Assembly (NCBI RefSeq): GCF_011075055.1
Contig: NC_058147.1
Span: forward strand, 6,944,001 to 7,008,000
Source: Mangifera indica
Taxonomy: Eukaryota > Streptophyta > Magnoliopsida > Sapindales > Anacardiaceae
Direction of reading: 5' to 3'
Length of the DNA: 64,000 nucleotides
Part shown: piece after piece, positions 37,001-50,600 of the stretch
Numbering within the stretch: position 1 is the first letter of the stretch
How the letters are laid out: each line of letters begins with the position of its first letter
Notes under the pieces: generated by a model
Told to the model about the DNA's origin: nothing
The model's database searches: none
What the model saw: the letters and a program-made list of their open reading frames with translations, nothing else
Position numbers and translations under genes: made by a program

Positions 37001-38308
37001 TAGTATGATTCCAATAAGTGAATTGATTAGACATAATATGATAATTTAACTATATAACACTGCTTCATAACTCTTTTCCATTAACAAAATTTTATTTTGG
37101 ATTAAAAAAAATATTTATGTCATTAAAAGACATAAAAAGTGTTTTCAAGTGAAACCTTATATGGGAAAATGTAATTAATGTACTCTTTTTTTAATGTGTG
37201 TGAAGCATTGCATTTCAAATTTTAAAATAATAAAATTAATAAATGTAGAAACTGCTAATAATATTCCTGATAAAATTCTAAGTACTGTTTTCTTGACCAT
37301 TAATTAGATTTGGGTGATAATTGATTAGCCATTAAGAAAACGTTTTATTAAAAGATGTAAGGTTTCGAAATTGCTGATTTTTGTCTTCCTCTTTTTGGAC
37401 ATATTATAATGAAATATATGAAACATCCACTACCTTGGATACCTTTTAATTTTTTTTTTTTTTGATAAAGATCAAAGATCACTTTAATTATATATTAATT
37501 TTCTTCCCTAATTGTTGATTAATATTGTATTCCAAGTTATTCTTGAGCCAGCTATTACTCAAATGCTCCCCAGTTGCATCGATCTTTGGCTGATTTCATC
37601 ATTTTAAATTCTCCTATTTGTCTTCAAACTTGTGCAATTTAATGATTATTAAGGTGTGAACTGGGGGAGAAAAGACAATTTATATGGCCAACTTCCACTT
37701 ACACTTGCATTTCTTTATTCATTTAAAAATTAAAAATTATTTTTATATTTAAACTATAATTTTTTTAAATTAATATAAATTATGATACCAAAATTATTTT
37801 AAAAAATTTTAAGGCAAAATGTTATTTGATTTATATATTTTTTGCCTTTCGATAATTTTTTAATTAATTTTCGTCATCCGTATTTCAATGCACAAGTCTA
37901 TTAATCTTTGTCTCGTTGAGATTAGATTAACTGCACATGCAATTTCCTTATACCAAGGTTATTTGTGAAAAAAAATAATTCTTTAGTCAACAGATTAATG
38001 CATGTGCCCTAGTTATTAGGCAGTCAATACATCAAATTAAATAATGGTGAAATCAATCCGCAAAGTGGGTATTGGCGCAAGGATGAATCAAATTAAAATA
38101 TGTTGAAATCTTCACTGGTCAAGAAGCCATTGCAATAAGATTTACGGAAAAGTACGTGGTTTAGGCTAATTAAAGATAATGAAACATCATTAAGAAGAAG
38201 AGTTTAAGATGATCTGACGTTTGTTGTTGGAGCTCATTAGCAGACTCTCAAATCGTAATCAAATGTTAGGTATGTTCATGTCGCTGTTAACTTGACTAAT
38301 CAAAGTAA

Positions 38309-39108
38309 GGCCAAATGACTATTTCCCACCCCAACTTTGATGAATAATATCCTCATCCTTTAAGAATATAAGATTCATTTTTCTTATCGATATGTCAAAT
38401 TTAAACATTAGTTTTAATTGTTATAAAGTATTTTTGTTTTTTTTTCTCACAATTTATAATATGGTTAATAATGTAAACAAATTACATTTTCATTCTAATT
38501 AGTTTATACTTTTTTTCTCTTTCTTCTTCTTTCGTATTTCTTGATCATGATCCCCAAAAAGCACTTATTTAGAGCCAAAAATTTGGTCATAATTGGGGAT
38601 TTTGTGGGTGATGAAGTGTCTCAGAATTGGTGGAAACAACAAGTTCCAGCAAAAACAAAACTTGCCAATAGTAGATTTGGGTGAGAAGCAACAAATCTAG
38701 GTGATATATGACATATCCAAATCAATTTGAAGGTGAGCAATAATGTCCGACACCAAAAAGTTTTGTATACGGTTAAAAATGTGGCAGCAACAAGAGAGTC
38801 TAGTCACACAATCGTTAGAAGTTGAAATATTGGTTGGTGGCAATGCAATGGTGGTGACAAGGGGAGAAGAATAGTTTTAGTATTTATAATTATTAATCAA
38901 CGATAAATAAAAATTTTGTAAATATTAGAAGACATATTGTTATTCAGCGATAGCTAATATTGAGAACATTTTTGTTTTTTCATGTAATTAATAACAATAA
39001 TAAGATTATATTAACAAATTTAATTAACACACATGTGGAAAATAAGACTTTCAAAAGGGTGGAATATTGTCATCCATCAAAGTTGGGGTGGGAAATAGTC
39101 ATTTGGCC
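38309..39108. mobile_element. MULE-like MITE (9-bp-TSD family)
   Basis: Starts GGCCAAATGACTATTTCCCA and continues CCCCAACTTTGATGAATAATAT. It ends with the precise inverse, AAAGTTGGGGTGGGAAATAG and then TCATTTGGCC. The TIRs are about 45 bp with few mismatches, but the flanking 9-mers (TCAAAGTAA and ATCAACTTG) do not match well. The interior differs from other copies, so this is a separate subfamily. The frame at 39067-39249 begins in the element and is not credible. Confidence 0.8.
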
Positions 39109-40068
39109 ATCAACTTGATAACCAATGTTGAAAATTATAGTGAATTAGTTAAATTTAGTCTCGAAGACAAGTTTGAAAATTCTATAACTTTTATGATGAT
39201 TGTCTTACTCATCACCAACCTTTCTTATTTTATTGAGAAGAAAACTTGAAGATAAGCTAAAAAATATTCTAATAAAATTTAAGGGAGAATTTTCAAATAT
39301 TGGACTAAAAGTATATGAATTTTAATCTTTAAGTAAGTGAGAATTTGAATCAATTTTCCATTTGACTAATGGGATTCATTTCATTGCCTACTCTTGAATT
39401 GGAATCCTCCTGGCCACCGACGTCGCAAGAGAAATATTTATATCAAAATAAACACTTAAATGGGAACACGAGGTAATAATTTCCGCACTACATGGAGAAA
39501 GTAAAATTATATTCATGAATAAAATGCTTTTAATAATAGAAATCCCAAGTGCTTTAATAATTATCCAAGATGAATTTGAATAAATTAACATTATGTCAAT
39601 TGATGGTGGATCACAGATCTTCTACCCCACCACGTATTGAATTTCAAGAGACTCGTCGTCGTTTTGTCTTGCATGCATGCATACGTTTTTCTTGTGTTCA
39701 TACATACTCTTTTCTTTTTTCGTTGGATACAACTTTGTATTTAATTCTTATACACCTTTTTCAGCCCATTTTTTGGAAAAAAGGTGGAGGACAAAGAATT
39801 CGTGTTAAATATGGTTGAAATTTGATAAATAAATTTAAAATGCATGCATAGTTGTAGAAGAAAGTGGATTAAATTAGATAACAGATTTGTCCATGTTGAA
39901 ATTTGAAAATATATCACTTAAGTATTCAAGTAGGTTAATCACCGGGCCGACATGGTTCCACAACTATACCAAATATATATATATATGTATATATATATAA
40001 TATAAAATTAATTATAAGTTGAAAATGAAAGATATCACTTTTTTTTTTTTGTTATAATCTTTTAATTA

Positions 40069-40872
40069 GGCCAAAAGTTTTATTCCCACAGAAGGTTTAG
40101 TGAAAATGCAAACTCATACTTGTTAATTTTTAAAAACGTCAATATTTATCTATCTATTAAATTTGGCTATTATTGTTATGGATAAAATCGATATTTATAG
40201 ATTTTATTTAAACTCATAAACTGATTTTTTCCCCCAAGTCTTGTTTCAACACCTCATATTTTTCACATACATAGTCGGCCACTTTCTAAAAAATTTCAAT
40301 TTCACCCCAGATCTTTATCTCTATCAATTTCTCTCCCATCGATCGAGCCTTAATCTCCAACGATGTCCTCCCTCCTAGTCTCTCTCCCCTCCCTCTCCCT
40401 TCCCTCTCCCTTCCCTCTCCAACCGACAAAGACAATCATTTTCATCTCAGACAACAAATGACTGTTTGTTTTCATTAGCCGGAGAGGGAAGGCAGTGGCT
40501 GGGAGGCTGGAGATCAAGGCTTGGTCAATGAGAGAGAAATTGGCGAAGATAAAAATCTAGGATGAAACTAAAATTTTTAAAAAGCTAGAGGGTAGTTGTA
40601 TATGTGAAAATATGAGAGACTGAAACCCTAGATTTGAGAGGGAAGAAGTTAGTTTTTAAATTTAAACAATTTGAGATTAAAAGGAAGAAATAAAATTTTA
40701 AAACTTTAAAGTAATTCTAAAATATAATTTATATAAAATCTATAAATAATGAATTTTCTTTTAACAGTAGCAACCAAAATTAATAGATAAATAGTTATTT
40801 AAATTTTCAAAAAATTAATAGGTATATGTTTCAATTTTCACTAAACCTTGTATGAAAGTAAGTTATTTGGCC
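40069..40872. mobile_element. MULE-like MITE with perfect 9-bp TSD
   Basis: Starts GGCCAAAAGTTTTATTCCCA and ends AAGTAAGTTATTTGGCC. The exact duplication TTTTAATTA lies at 40060-40068 and 40873-40881. The core has CCCTCTCCCTTCC tracts opposed by GGGAGGCTGGAG tracts, forming a long foldback. Confidence 0.92.
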
Positions 40873-41659
40873 TTTTAATTATTTTGAAATAAGCAAGTAG
40901 TAGTATAATTAATTAATTAATGGAGGACAACCGGGCAAGGCGGCAAGATCAGATGAGCTCGATTGATTGATACCCAACATGCAAATAATTAAACAAGAAA
41001 ATGCAGCAACTAATTTGCTAAATTAGCCCTCATTTTGGTGATTAATTATTGATTAGACATCAAACTAAGGGAGCTAGTAGACCAGATTTCTAATTATTTC
41101 CTATTAATTTATCCTTTTTTTTCTTTCTTTTGTTTGTTTATTAAGAAATAAACATTAATCGTCAAATCATTCACTCTAAGCTTAATGACGGAAATATATG
41201 TTTAATTAGAATTAATTATATATTTAATTGTGAGTTCTTCTTCAACTTTTGTCTCAGCCTTAAATTATTCTTCATCCTTCTTGAAATTTCGGTATAAATT
41301 ATAATATCATGGATTGATATGGATTAAGTTACTAAGAAAAACAAAGGCGGTTAGATCACTTCACTCGGACTGCCGTGGGCCAAAGTCAACTGTTAAAATT
41401 ATATATTACGTTTAAAAATAATATTATATATTTTTATATATAATTTAAATATATTAATAATATATTATTATATGATTAGATAATATATTATTTATATATT
41501 AAAAATAATAATAAAATATTGTGCAAGTGGAGCTTGAAATTCCTCATCTCTGGTTGTCACAATGTAAAGAAGATAAAACATGCGGTCCAGCCAGACACAA
41601 AGGTTTTGCAATTAATTTCGTGAAAAGGAAAGCCTAACCATGCTGTTAATTTTTTTTTT

Positions 41660-41815
41660 GAATAATATTACGTATACGTAATTTTGAATATATAAATAAT
41701 ATTATTATATATTTAGATATTATTTTATTATTAATTTAAAATTATTAACTTATATAATAATACATCATCTTTAACATTATTTATATACTTAAAAATGTAT
41801 ATATAAATTTTATTG
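41660..41815. repeat. AT-rich palindromic MITE-like unit
   Basis: AATATTACGTATACGTAATT at the left, TATTATTAATTTAAAATTAT in the middle, and inverted TATATACTTAAAAATGTATA at the right. A shorter relative precedes it at 41405-41520. Intergenic sequence 41815-43735 otherwise holds only the repeats listed separately. Confidence 0.5.
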
Positions 41816-42063
41816 ATTCCGTTTTGGTATTATCAATTTTCACATTCATAAATTGAATCTAGATGTATTATCTAGAAGCATACATACAGTCTGTGCAAAA
41901 TAGTTTTCTCTATTATTGTAGCATGTGAAATTAACAAACTGAATTTAGACTGATTATTGGAACACATACATCTTCAATCAATCATCAATAATTTCAACTA
42001 AACAGCCTACCAAAACCCTACATCTTTGTATAAATCTTAAATTTTTTTTCTTTTTCAAAATAA

Positions 42064-42069
<6 letters not shown>

Positions 42070-42128
<59 letters not shown>
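42070..42128. repeat. (TA)n microsatellite
   Basis: About 59 bp of TA dinucleotides. A short (CT)n run follows at 42419-42435. Confidence 0.97.
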
Positions 42129-42138
<10 letters not shown>

Positions 42139-42644
42139 CAAAAGGGCCAAAGCTAATAAATTCAAAGTTATGCAACAGAATCGTAAATACATATGAAGAA
42201 TTTGCAGCCTAAAACATTTTCTTATTTTCGCAGGGTGGAAATATAATTTATTTTGAATGTATGTAAACTAAAATAAAAAGTATAGAGACCAACTGCAAAA
42301 CGTAATCAACAAATTAATTGGCCCAAGATTTTCTCAAAAAGCAAGCCCAGGCCTTCAAAAAAGCTCAGATTTTACAAAATCCGGTCAGATCTCCAAGGCC
42401 ATTAGGCGGAGCTTTGGTCTCTCTCTCTCTCTCTCGCTCTATATATATACATAAAACAAAAGATTTCAAACTTTCACTTTATAGCTGAGCCTGAGGCAAG
42501 ATGTTTGTTTTTACAGGGTTATGGGGTCTGTCGTTAATATGTAAGGAATATAGGTGTAAGCGGCCCAAACTGAGTCCGGTATGGTCCAATAGGCCCACGT
42601 GTCCGGCCTAGACCCACCACTTGATAGGTCTTCGTCCCAAGAAC

Positions 42645-42960
42645 ATGACAGTCAAATCATGCATTGTATCAATTATCATAAAATACCATATTATACAACT
42701 TAAAAAAAACATAATAATAAAAAATTATATTGAGATATTATTATTTTAAAAAATATTATATACCACCCTAAAAATTTAAAATTTTTATATATATATCTTT
42801 ATTATATTATCATTTTCTTTAAAAAAATGTATTGATCAATATTAGTAATATATATTATATCATAGAATACGTATGATATTATATGATATAATAATTTAAT
42901 ATATTTTATAATACGTATCTTTTTTAATCTGTATTATATCATATTAAATATAACAAAATA
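42645..42960. repeat. Very AT-rich MITE-like element (GTATTGTAT family)
   Basis: Collinear with 25547-25905 and 60476-60822: GTCAAATCATGCATTGTATC at the left, TATTTTAAAAAATATTATA and AAATGTATTGATCAATATTA inside, and ATACGTAT-rich sequence at the right. Confidence 0.55.
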
Positions 42961-43737
42961 CTGAGACAATTCGACAAAAACATAAAAGCCCGAGACATGG
43001 CTTCAAGACACCTAACGCCGTGGCCCCAAAGACTCTTAACAAGTTCATGCTTAGGACCCTAAGTCCGTGCCTTCAAAGACCCTTAACAAGTCAACTCATA
43101 TGCTTTTGCAAGCAAACTAAATCAATTATGATTTTTTAATGCTTTAAATTTTAATTAATTTTTTAAAATATAATTTTTATTATTTTTAATGGAATATACC
43201 AGTAGGCCAATACAGGGCTATGATTTGGCAATATACCCAGTCGATATCAAACCTGGGCTGGTGTAATTTATGCCCAGCCAGGTTAGGCCTGGCCTGGAAG
43301 TTTCTTTTGGTCCCTTCTTAATTGCTCAGCCTCCCATCACTAAATATACCTTTTTCCGTAATAAGAAAAAATTATTTTTATTGACATAACACTCTACATT
43401 TTCCCTCAATTAGATTTTTATTTTCATACCTCTTTTCCCAATCTTATACTTAATTAATTTTTGTGCAAATACTTATTCTATAGTTCTAACGTTATATTTT
43501 CTTTAATAATATAAATATTTAAAAATAAATAAAAGGTTTCTATGAATATGAAAATTTAAAGTTAAAAGAGTTCTTAAACGAGTAAAGCTTAACAAATAAA
43601 ACAGAGAAGTGTATTTAAAAATTATAATGTAATTTCTAATAATTTCAAAAAAAATATATATTGAAAAGTTTGTAAGTTTAGTTTGAATGACAGCAGCTTG
43701 AGTTGAATACAACCGGATTTTGTGAGTTAAAAAGAAA

Positions 43738-44306
43738 GACCAAAGGACTTATTTTGGCCAAATTTTAATGCTACCCGAGTCATATTTGTTGGGTTTAAAA
43801 AGTTCAAAATCTCATCCATAACTAAAATTTTTTATTAGAAATAAAAATAAAATTATTATTTTCTTCAAAACTATAGTTTATTTTCTTCCTCTCTCTGACT
43901 ATTGACAACAACACTTCAACACCCTATCTCCGCTAACAACAAGACAACTGATATAACAAAGGCCTCATCATCCCTGACAGAGGCTGAGTGCTGCCGTCCA
44001 TCATCAACAATGGAGGAAAAACCAGGCTAATCACTAGAAAATGAAAGGGGATTTTGAAACCCTAAAGTGAAAAATAAGTTTTTTAAAATTTAATTCTAAG
44101 AGAAAATTGTTAGTTTTCTGTATTAAAAGAAAAAATAATATAAATATTTAAGGTTTTAAGATTTATTAATAAAATGATAATTTTACCACTGTCTCTAACA
44201 AAAAATTTTAACGGTAGTTAACCTATGGGTGAGTTCGGATTTCTCAAACCCACAGATATGACTTTAAGAATACATCAAAACTTTAATAGGAAATAGTCCT
44301 TTGGCC
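43738..44306. mobile_element. MULE-like MITE (9-bp-TSD family)
   Basis: Starts GACCAAAGGACTTATTTTGG and ends AGGAAATAGTCCTTTGGCC. The flanks AAAAAGAAA (43729-43737) and AAAAGGAAA (44307-44315) match at 8 of 9 bases. The element ends about 350 bp beyond the stop codon of the minus-strand kinase gene. Confidence 0.75.
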
Positions 44307-44659
44307 AAAAGGAAATCATTAAATTTGAGGAAGATTTTTAACTACCGAATTTAAAAAAAAAAAAGGACGGCAAAGATGAGTAAATTTTAGTTACAAATGA
44401 TATAACATATGCATCAAAAAGCGGTATATCAGATTACTCACAGCAGATCAGATTTTACAACGTCTAAGTGGAAAACAAAGAAACTAGCTAAATCAAACAA
44501 GAGTCACTACACTTTTCTTTTTATAAGTCTATTTCATGTGGTATAGGACTGCTTTTGTTAATATCTCTCTCACTTGTAAAATACATAACCTCTACAACTC
44601 TTTTCAACTTACAACACAACATAATCGCCTCAGAATGTGCTGACTAGGACATTGCCAGT

Positions 44660-47600
44660 TTAGATTGTTCTTTTCCCATTTACACCTTCCGATGTTTCCT
44701 AAGATTTACACATTTTAAATTTATAGTTTCCAGAAACTATAAATTCATAAAAGTAAACAAAGTTTGAAGATTTATACCTGAATTTCGTGAAAAAGAGATT
44801 CAAGTTCGAGTTTTATCTCAGAGAAGGAAGGCCGCTTGCTAGGAACCCCCTCCCAGCATCTCTGCATCAAGTCTAACAGTTTTGGATGTGCATTATCAGG
44901 AAGATCAGGACGCAGTCCCTGGACCAAAAAAAAAAAAAAATCAAGTACTCTAGCAATTAGGCACAAATATAGAAGCAATTCTTACCTTCTGTTTTCCATA
45001 AACTACAGCCTGGTGCCCTGATCATAATTTAGATAAATAAGTTCAGTTGTTTAACAGCTTAACTAGAAGTGATATATGTTCCATTTGCATGGGCATTCAA
45101 TTTGTATCAAGTTAACTAGTGTGAAAGATAGAAGCTATTGATTTTTAAACAATTGTTTCATAGAGTTAAAATGAGACCTGAATTGATCAGAGATTCCAAA
45201 CCAGATTCTCAACTACGGTGTTCAAAAGATTCACGACACTTTTTTCATTAAATATTTGTGTCTAACAGTTCATAATTTTAAACCAAGCTACTTTCTGCCT
45301 TAGTGTGAGCAGAATTTGATCCTAAGAATTATTGCAAATTTTAATAAGCTAGAAATGATGTTACAGAAAAATAGTAACTGTCTCAACGGAGAATTTGATA
45401 TACAAAAAGAAAACTCAGATGTTTCCCTCAGGAAGCTGCAAAGTACCCTACTCTCGCTTGGTTGAAACAGGTGCTACCAATATTTGTCAAAAGATTTGCG
45501 TGAGTGCTTCTCCAAAATAAGAGAAATATATCATGTCCTAATGTGCTTTTAAAAGCCAAAAGTAAGAGGTCGCCACAGTTCAAAACTAATTGGTAAGATG
45601 TGCAAACCTGTCTCACTCCCAGAGCAGCTTGAAGGGGAGTCATGTTATCATATGGAACCTGTAATACCCAAACAATGGCTTAGCAAGCGTTATCTTGACT
45701 ACAAAACTTCTACATACCTAGTAAACTGTAAAAGAAAAAGCAAACCGTCTATGAAAACAAAACCACAGAATTGTGCAAATTTAGGAAATACCTTGGCTGT
45801 CACTAGCTCCCACAGCACTATAGCAAAACTGAATACATCTGCTTTCTGATCATACTGCAGATGGTTTATAACCTTGTGACCAAAAAAAAAAAAAAACAAT
45901 CACAAGGTATAACATGTCAAGTAGATAGGGCTTTTAAAATTCGTGACTATTCTGAATTTCAGAATCTAAAATTAAAGTGACATGCTACTCGGTATTGGAA
46001 ATGAATTTATTGAAAAAGGTAATTGTAAACACAGTTGAGTAGGATGTTCAATCAAAAGTGAAAAGCAAGAGACCGTTATCCTACGAAGTAGCATCCGTAA
46101 ATTAATAAGCAACTTAATTTCCTCAACTTTCAAAATAATGCATGATTCTAGTCTTAAAACCAGTGAGATACACTACTCATAGTGCAGATGCATATAAACT
46201 TGTGTTATTTGGTCCTTTCCCAAGGTGGTCCTCTCCCAAAGGGCAGTAATTTCGATAGTTGATGATTGAGACAACAAAGAGTGGAGACTGCCAATATTTT
46301 GCAAACAAATATTTATCTCAAAAAATCTCAAATTTTAAAATATAAACGTGGCGTCAGCACTCTGGAGTTAAAACTTAAAAGATCAAATTTTAAATATTAA
46401 CTTCTGACATGCTAGAGTTAAAAGCTAAAAATGCAAAAAATAATAACAAAAATTGAACAGACCTCTGGGGCCATCCATCTATATGTTCCAGTCTCAGCTG
46501 TCATTACTCCCCCTTGACTTTGAAACCGAGCAACACCAAAATCTGCCACCTTAACAACCTTGAGAAAACACAAAAACCCTTTTAATCACAGAAATAGATT
46601 GTGAAGATACAATTTTTTTTATTGAATTATGTAAATCAATTTTACAAAAATTAATGACTCCATAATAGTAAAATAATAGACAGGTTTAATCTTTGCAATA
46701 TGGAAGAGATTGGAAAATACACAGGGTAGTAACGCAAAAGTGCCCACATATTTACTTTACCAACAAATCATTTATTAGAAGTCCCTGTGAGAACATATTT
46801 AGCTTGAGGAGTCACAGAGACTTCAGTAAAACAATAAAGTTAACTGACCATCGAGCAATGACTGTAGATTAAAGTTTCTCTCAAAAACAACCAACATAGA
46901 CAATCCTACTCAATTCTCTACAAGAACAAAAAAAAACCAAAAAGATTTTTATAGCACTTGACTCGCTCACCCGTGGGCATGACATATTTCTGATATGATA
47001 AGTCAATTCCATTTCCAGTATGCAACTTTATAATGGGAAGAACCTAACTTTTCCCAGACACCATGGCCCAGTTTACAAGTTAATCTCTTTCAGTTCCTAG
47101 ACACCTAAAACAATCAAATAAGTCAAGGATCAAAATAGTTCTAAGAGAGGCTCCTGTTCATACACTTTGGACAAAATAAAGCAATTTAATCAAATCAGCC
47201 ATATTGAAGAAAAATCTTACTTTCTGGGTATCCATAAGCAAGTTTGCTGTTTTAAGGTCCCTATGAATAATGTTGTTCTGATGCAAATACTCCATTCCTT
47301 TGCAAATATCAATTGCAAACCTCAACAATTGAGAGAGCTTCAAGACATTATGGTTTTTATGCAAGTAATCATACAGACTTCCTCCAGGCATATACTCTAC
47401 AAGAGAAAACAGACTCCATGAGTGCACTTTCCTGGACCCAGAAAATAATGAATGAAGACAGGCAAGAAAATATACTAACAAAAATATTTAGTATCATAAA
47501 AATTCATAGGCTAAAGCCATAATAAGGGTACATTTGATGATTTTTACCACAGAAAGAAAGGAAATAAGGATTGGATTTAAATGTCAAAAGCAGAGTACAC

Positions 47601-50600
47601 AATAGAAGCTTCATTTCTGAAATTTCACAGAAACTCCTGACTGAGGACAGGACAAAATGACGTAATAAGCATAGAAAAATAACCCAATTTTCCTCAATAC
47701 AATAAAGAAAGGAACAACTACAAATCAAGGTGTATCCATATATTTATATATAGTCTCTCCATGTATTATTGGCTACTTTTTCGTGAAAAACAAAATTAGT
47801 GTTTTGCTGAAATGAAAATTTAGAATGACGACTAGGGATGGCAATTCAACTCTCCAAACCAGGTGCATGGTCCACCCCTTCTCAAAGGGAGAGGGGATTC
47901 TCCAATAATAACGGAGACGGGACAAGGATTGTTAAAATCCCCACGGTCAAGGACAATAATAAATATATCTCTAACTCGTGCCCTCCCTAGTTCATCCCCT
48001 CCCCTACACAGCTCCTAAAACCTTAAATACTTGTTACCCTTAAAAGTTTTGAATCATTAGGAATATGTTGTAACACCTAATACATATTCTATTGTTTTCC
48101 CCACGGGGATGAGGAGAAGGGAAGGGAAATTTTTCCCACGGGATAGGGGCCGAAGATTCCTCGCATCCTCATATTAGGGATGGGGAAAGGTCTCTGTTGT
48201 AGGGACAAAGACAGGGATTAGGGTATTTGGCCCCGCCTCACCCCATTGCCATCCCTAATGAGGAATGACAATACTCTTAGGTACATAGATCTAGCCTCCT
48301 AATAAGAACACTATGTTGGACAGACAGAAATAAAATGAAAGAAAGAAAAGGGAAGGAAACAAGCAGAATTGAAGGAGAATACCAATATTCAGTACCCCAT
48401 CAAGTGGGACCATACTTATAGTGGTCAAGCTTAGCAAAAAAAAAAAAAAAATCTTACTTAAATTAGAAAGTTAATTAGGAACTACATCAAATTTAAACAA
48501 GCCATAGCATCAAAATATTACCTAAACTATTAATGAAATTAGTCCGCGACTTCACATCATCTGTGCCAAGACTTAATTGTTCTTTCAGAATTATTTCCCC
48601 TGGTATCTTATTTCATACACACATGTTTAGTAAAAGAAACCTCTTTCCTTATAAAACAACATATCCATATGCTCATATAACATTACCACAGCAACACTAC
48701 TGAACCAATATATAGTGAATAAGTATATGAGAGCTGAAGCCTAATTTTGCGGAAAAAGAAGCTAAACATGAGAATATAACCGTGTGGGCATAGTTAGTAA
48801 GTTCCAGGAATAAAATTCTGTACCAGTTACTATGCATAAATGAGGGCACTTTGTGCATGCACCAATAAAACGAACGACATTTCTGTGTTGGACCTCTCTG
48901 CATTTTGAACATGAAAACAGTGGGTGATCTACAGAAATTCAACTTAATCTAGCATTATCAAGGACAACAATTGAACTAGAATTCTAATCTATATAAACCA
49001 ATCATCATGGTATGAACTTCAAATTTAAAGCAAAACAATTATTGACAATCTCCAAATTAAGCAAAAAGAAATGTAGTAGAAAAAAATTTGTAAACCTTGA
49101 CAGTATGGAGGAAAACCTTTTTCAAATTTGTGGTGCAAAAATTTCCAAGATAGCAATAGTGTGTGTGACAATGATAATGAAAAAACAACCAAAGTATTAG
49201 AACTAAAAGAAGAATATTTATAAAGCCTTTTGACTTTTATGAGTTTATAGATGGAAAGATAACAGATGAGTTTATATCTTGTCTCCTTATGCACACAATA
49301 TTACACTATTATAAAAAAAAGTAGAATTGAAGAAAATTCAATTTAAAAAGGTATGTCAATATATCACGTCTTTGTATAAAGGATTTGAAACATAAAACAT
49401 ATTTTATTTTTCTCTCCCTATATTTTTTGTTTAGAATTTTAAAAATACTGATAAATTTTACATTTTAAGTTTTAAAGTTGTGCAAACTGTAATGAATGGC
49501 CCACGTTTGGAATCACAGTTCTATTATTGATCTCAGTAAATAAGCAACTGGTAGATGGGCCTTCGCAAGGCAATTAGCATCAGTAAGAGTCTGAATGGAG
49601 GAGAGAAGGCCGTAATGAAATGATGTGTAAATAGACAACAATACTCAGTTTTGAGGACACAAACTTTAACTCCAAACAACTTACTGTAGTATAGCCACTT
49701 CTTGAGCAAATTCATCAGCCAAAGCATCATTTAAATGCTCAGATCGAAGAACTTTAACAGCAACATCTTGACCAAGGTAAAATCCACGGTACCTTTGAGA
49801 CCACCAACAAAAAAGTGAGTAACAAATAAACTGAAAAACAAAGTTAAGGAAGAAGGAAAGCTGTATAGACACAACTCACAATTCTCCACAAGATCCAGAT
49901 GCAATCCTTTCTCCCAGCTTCAACATTCTTCGGTCTATTTCCCAATCTCCAGATATTGTTTGTGCTGCCAATGCCTTCTCTACGGCTGAATGAGCATTTG
50001 AAGAACCAGACCATGACCCCTATATTTCGTCAATGCAAAACCATAATAACAGTTTTATTAACATTTATATTTACTTCAACCATTTAGTGATCATAAGAAA
50101 GCTTCAAAATTCATAATCACACTAAATAAATGCATCTTCCTTTTATTTCTAGAATGAAATCATGTCGGCAGTAGGACAACAGCATAGAATAGAAACAGAG
50201 GGAAAGGATGTAATGATTAATTGAGCTGATCATGTAACTGAAATAAAGGCTTAGTTAAACTGACTTTTTCAAAAAGAAAAAAAACATAATATATATAATG
50301 CCACACAAGTCAGGGAAGCACTCTCTAATTCCCTGAGATGGACCATCTGAATGGAAGCATGGACAACCAAACCACATATATACGAGGGGACCACAATGCA
50401 AAAAAGTTTACCTCACTTCTAGCAATTGCTTTTTCCATAGCCTCATACAAACCATCTGTATCCTGGGCACAACATTGTAAAGTCAGCAACATTTGGACTC
50501 AGCACAGATCCCTGTCATAAAGAGATATAATCACAATGCTCCTTAATATATTTAAAGGCCAGTGTCCTAGGATAAAGCATAATTCCTTTAAAAAGGTCAG

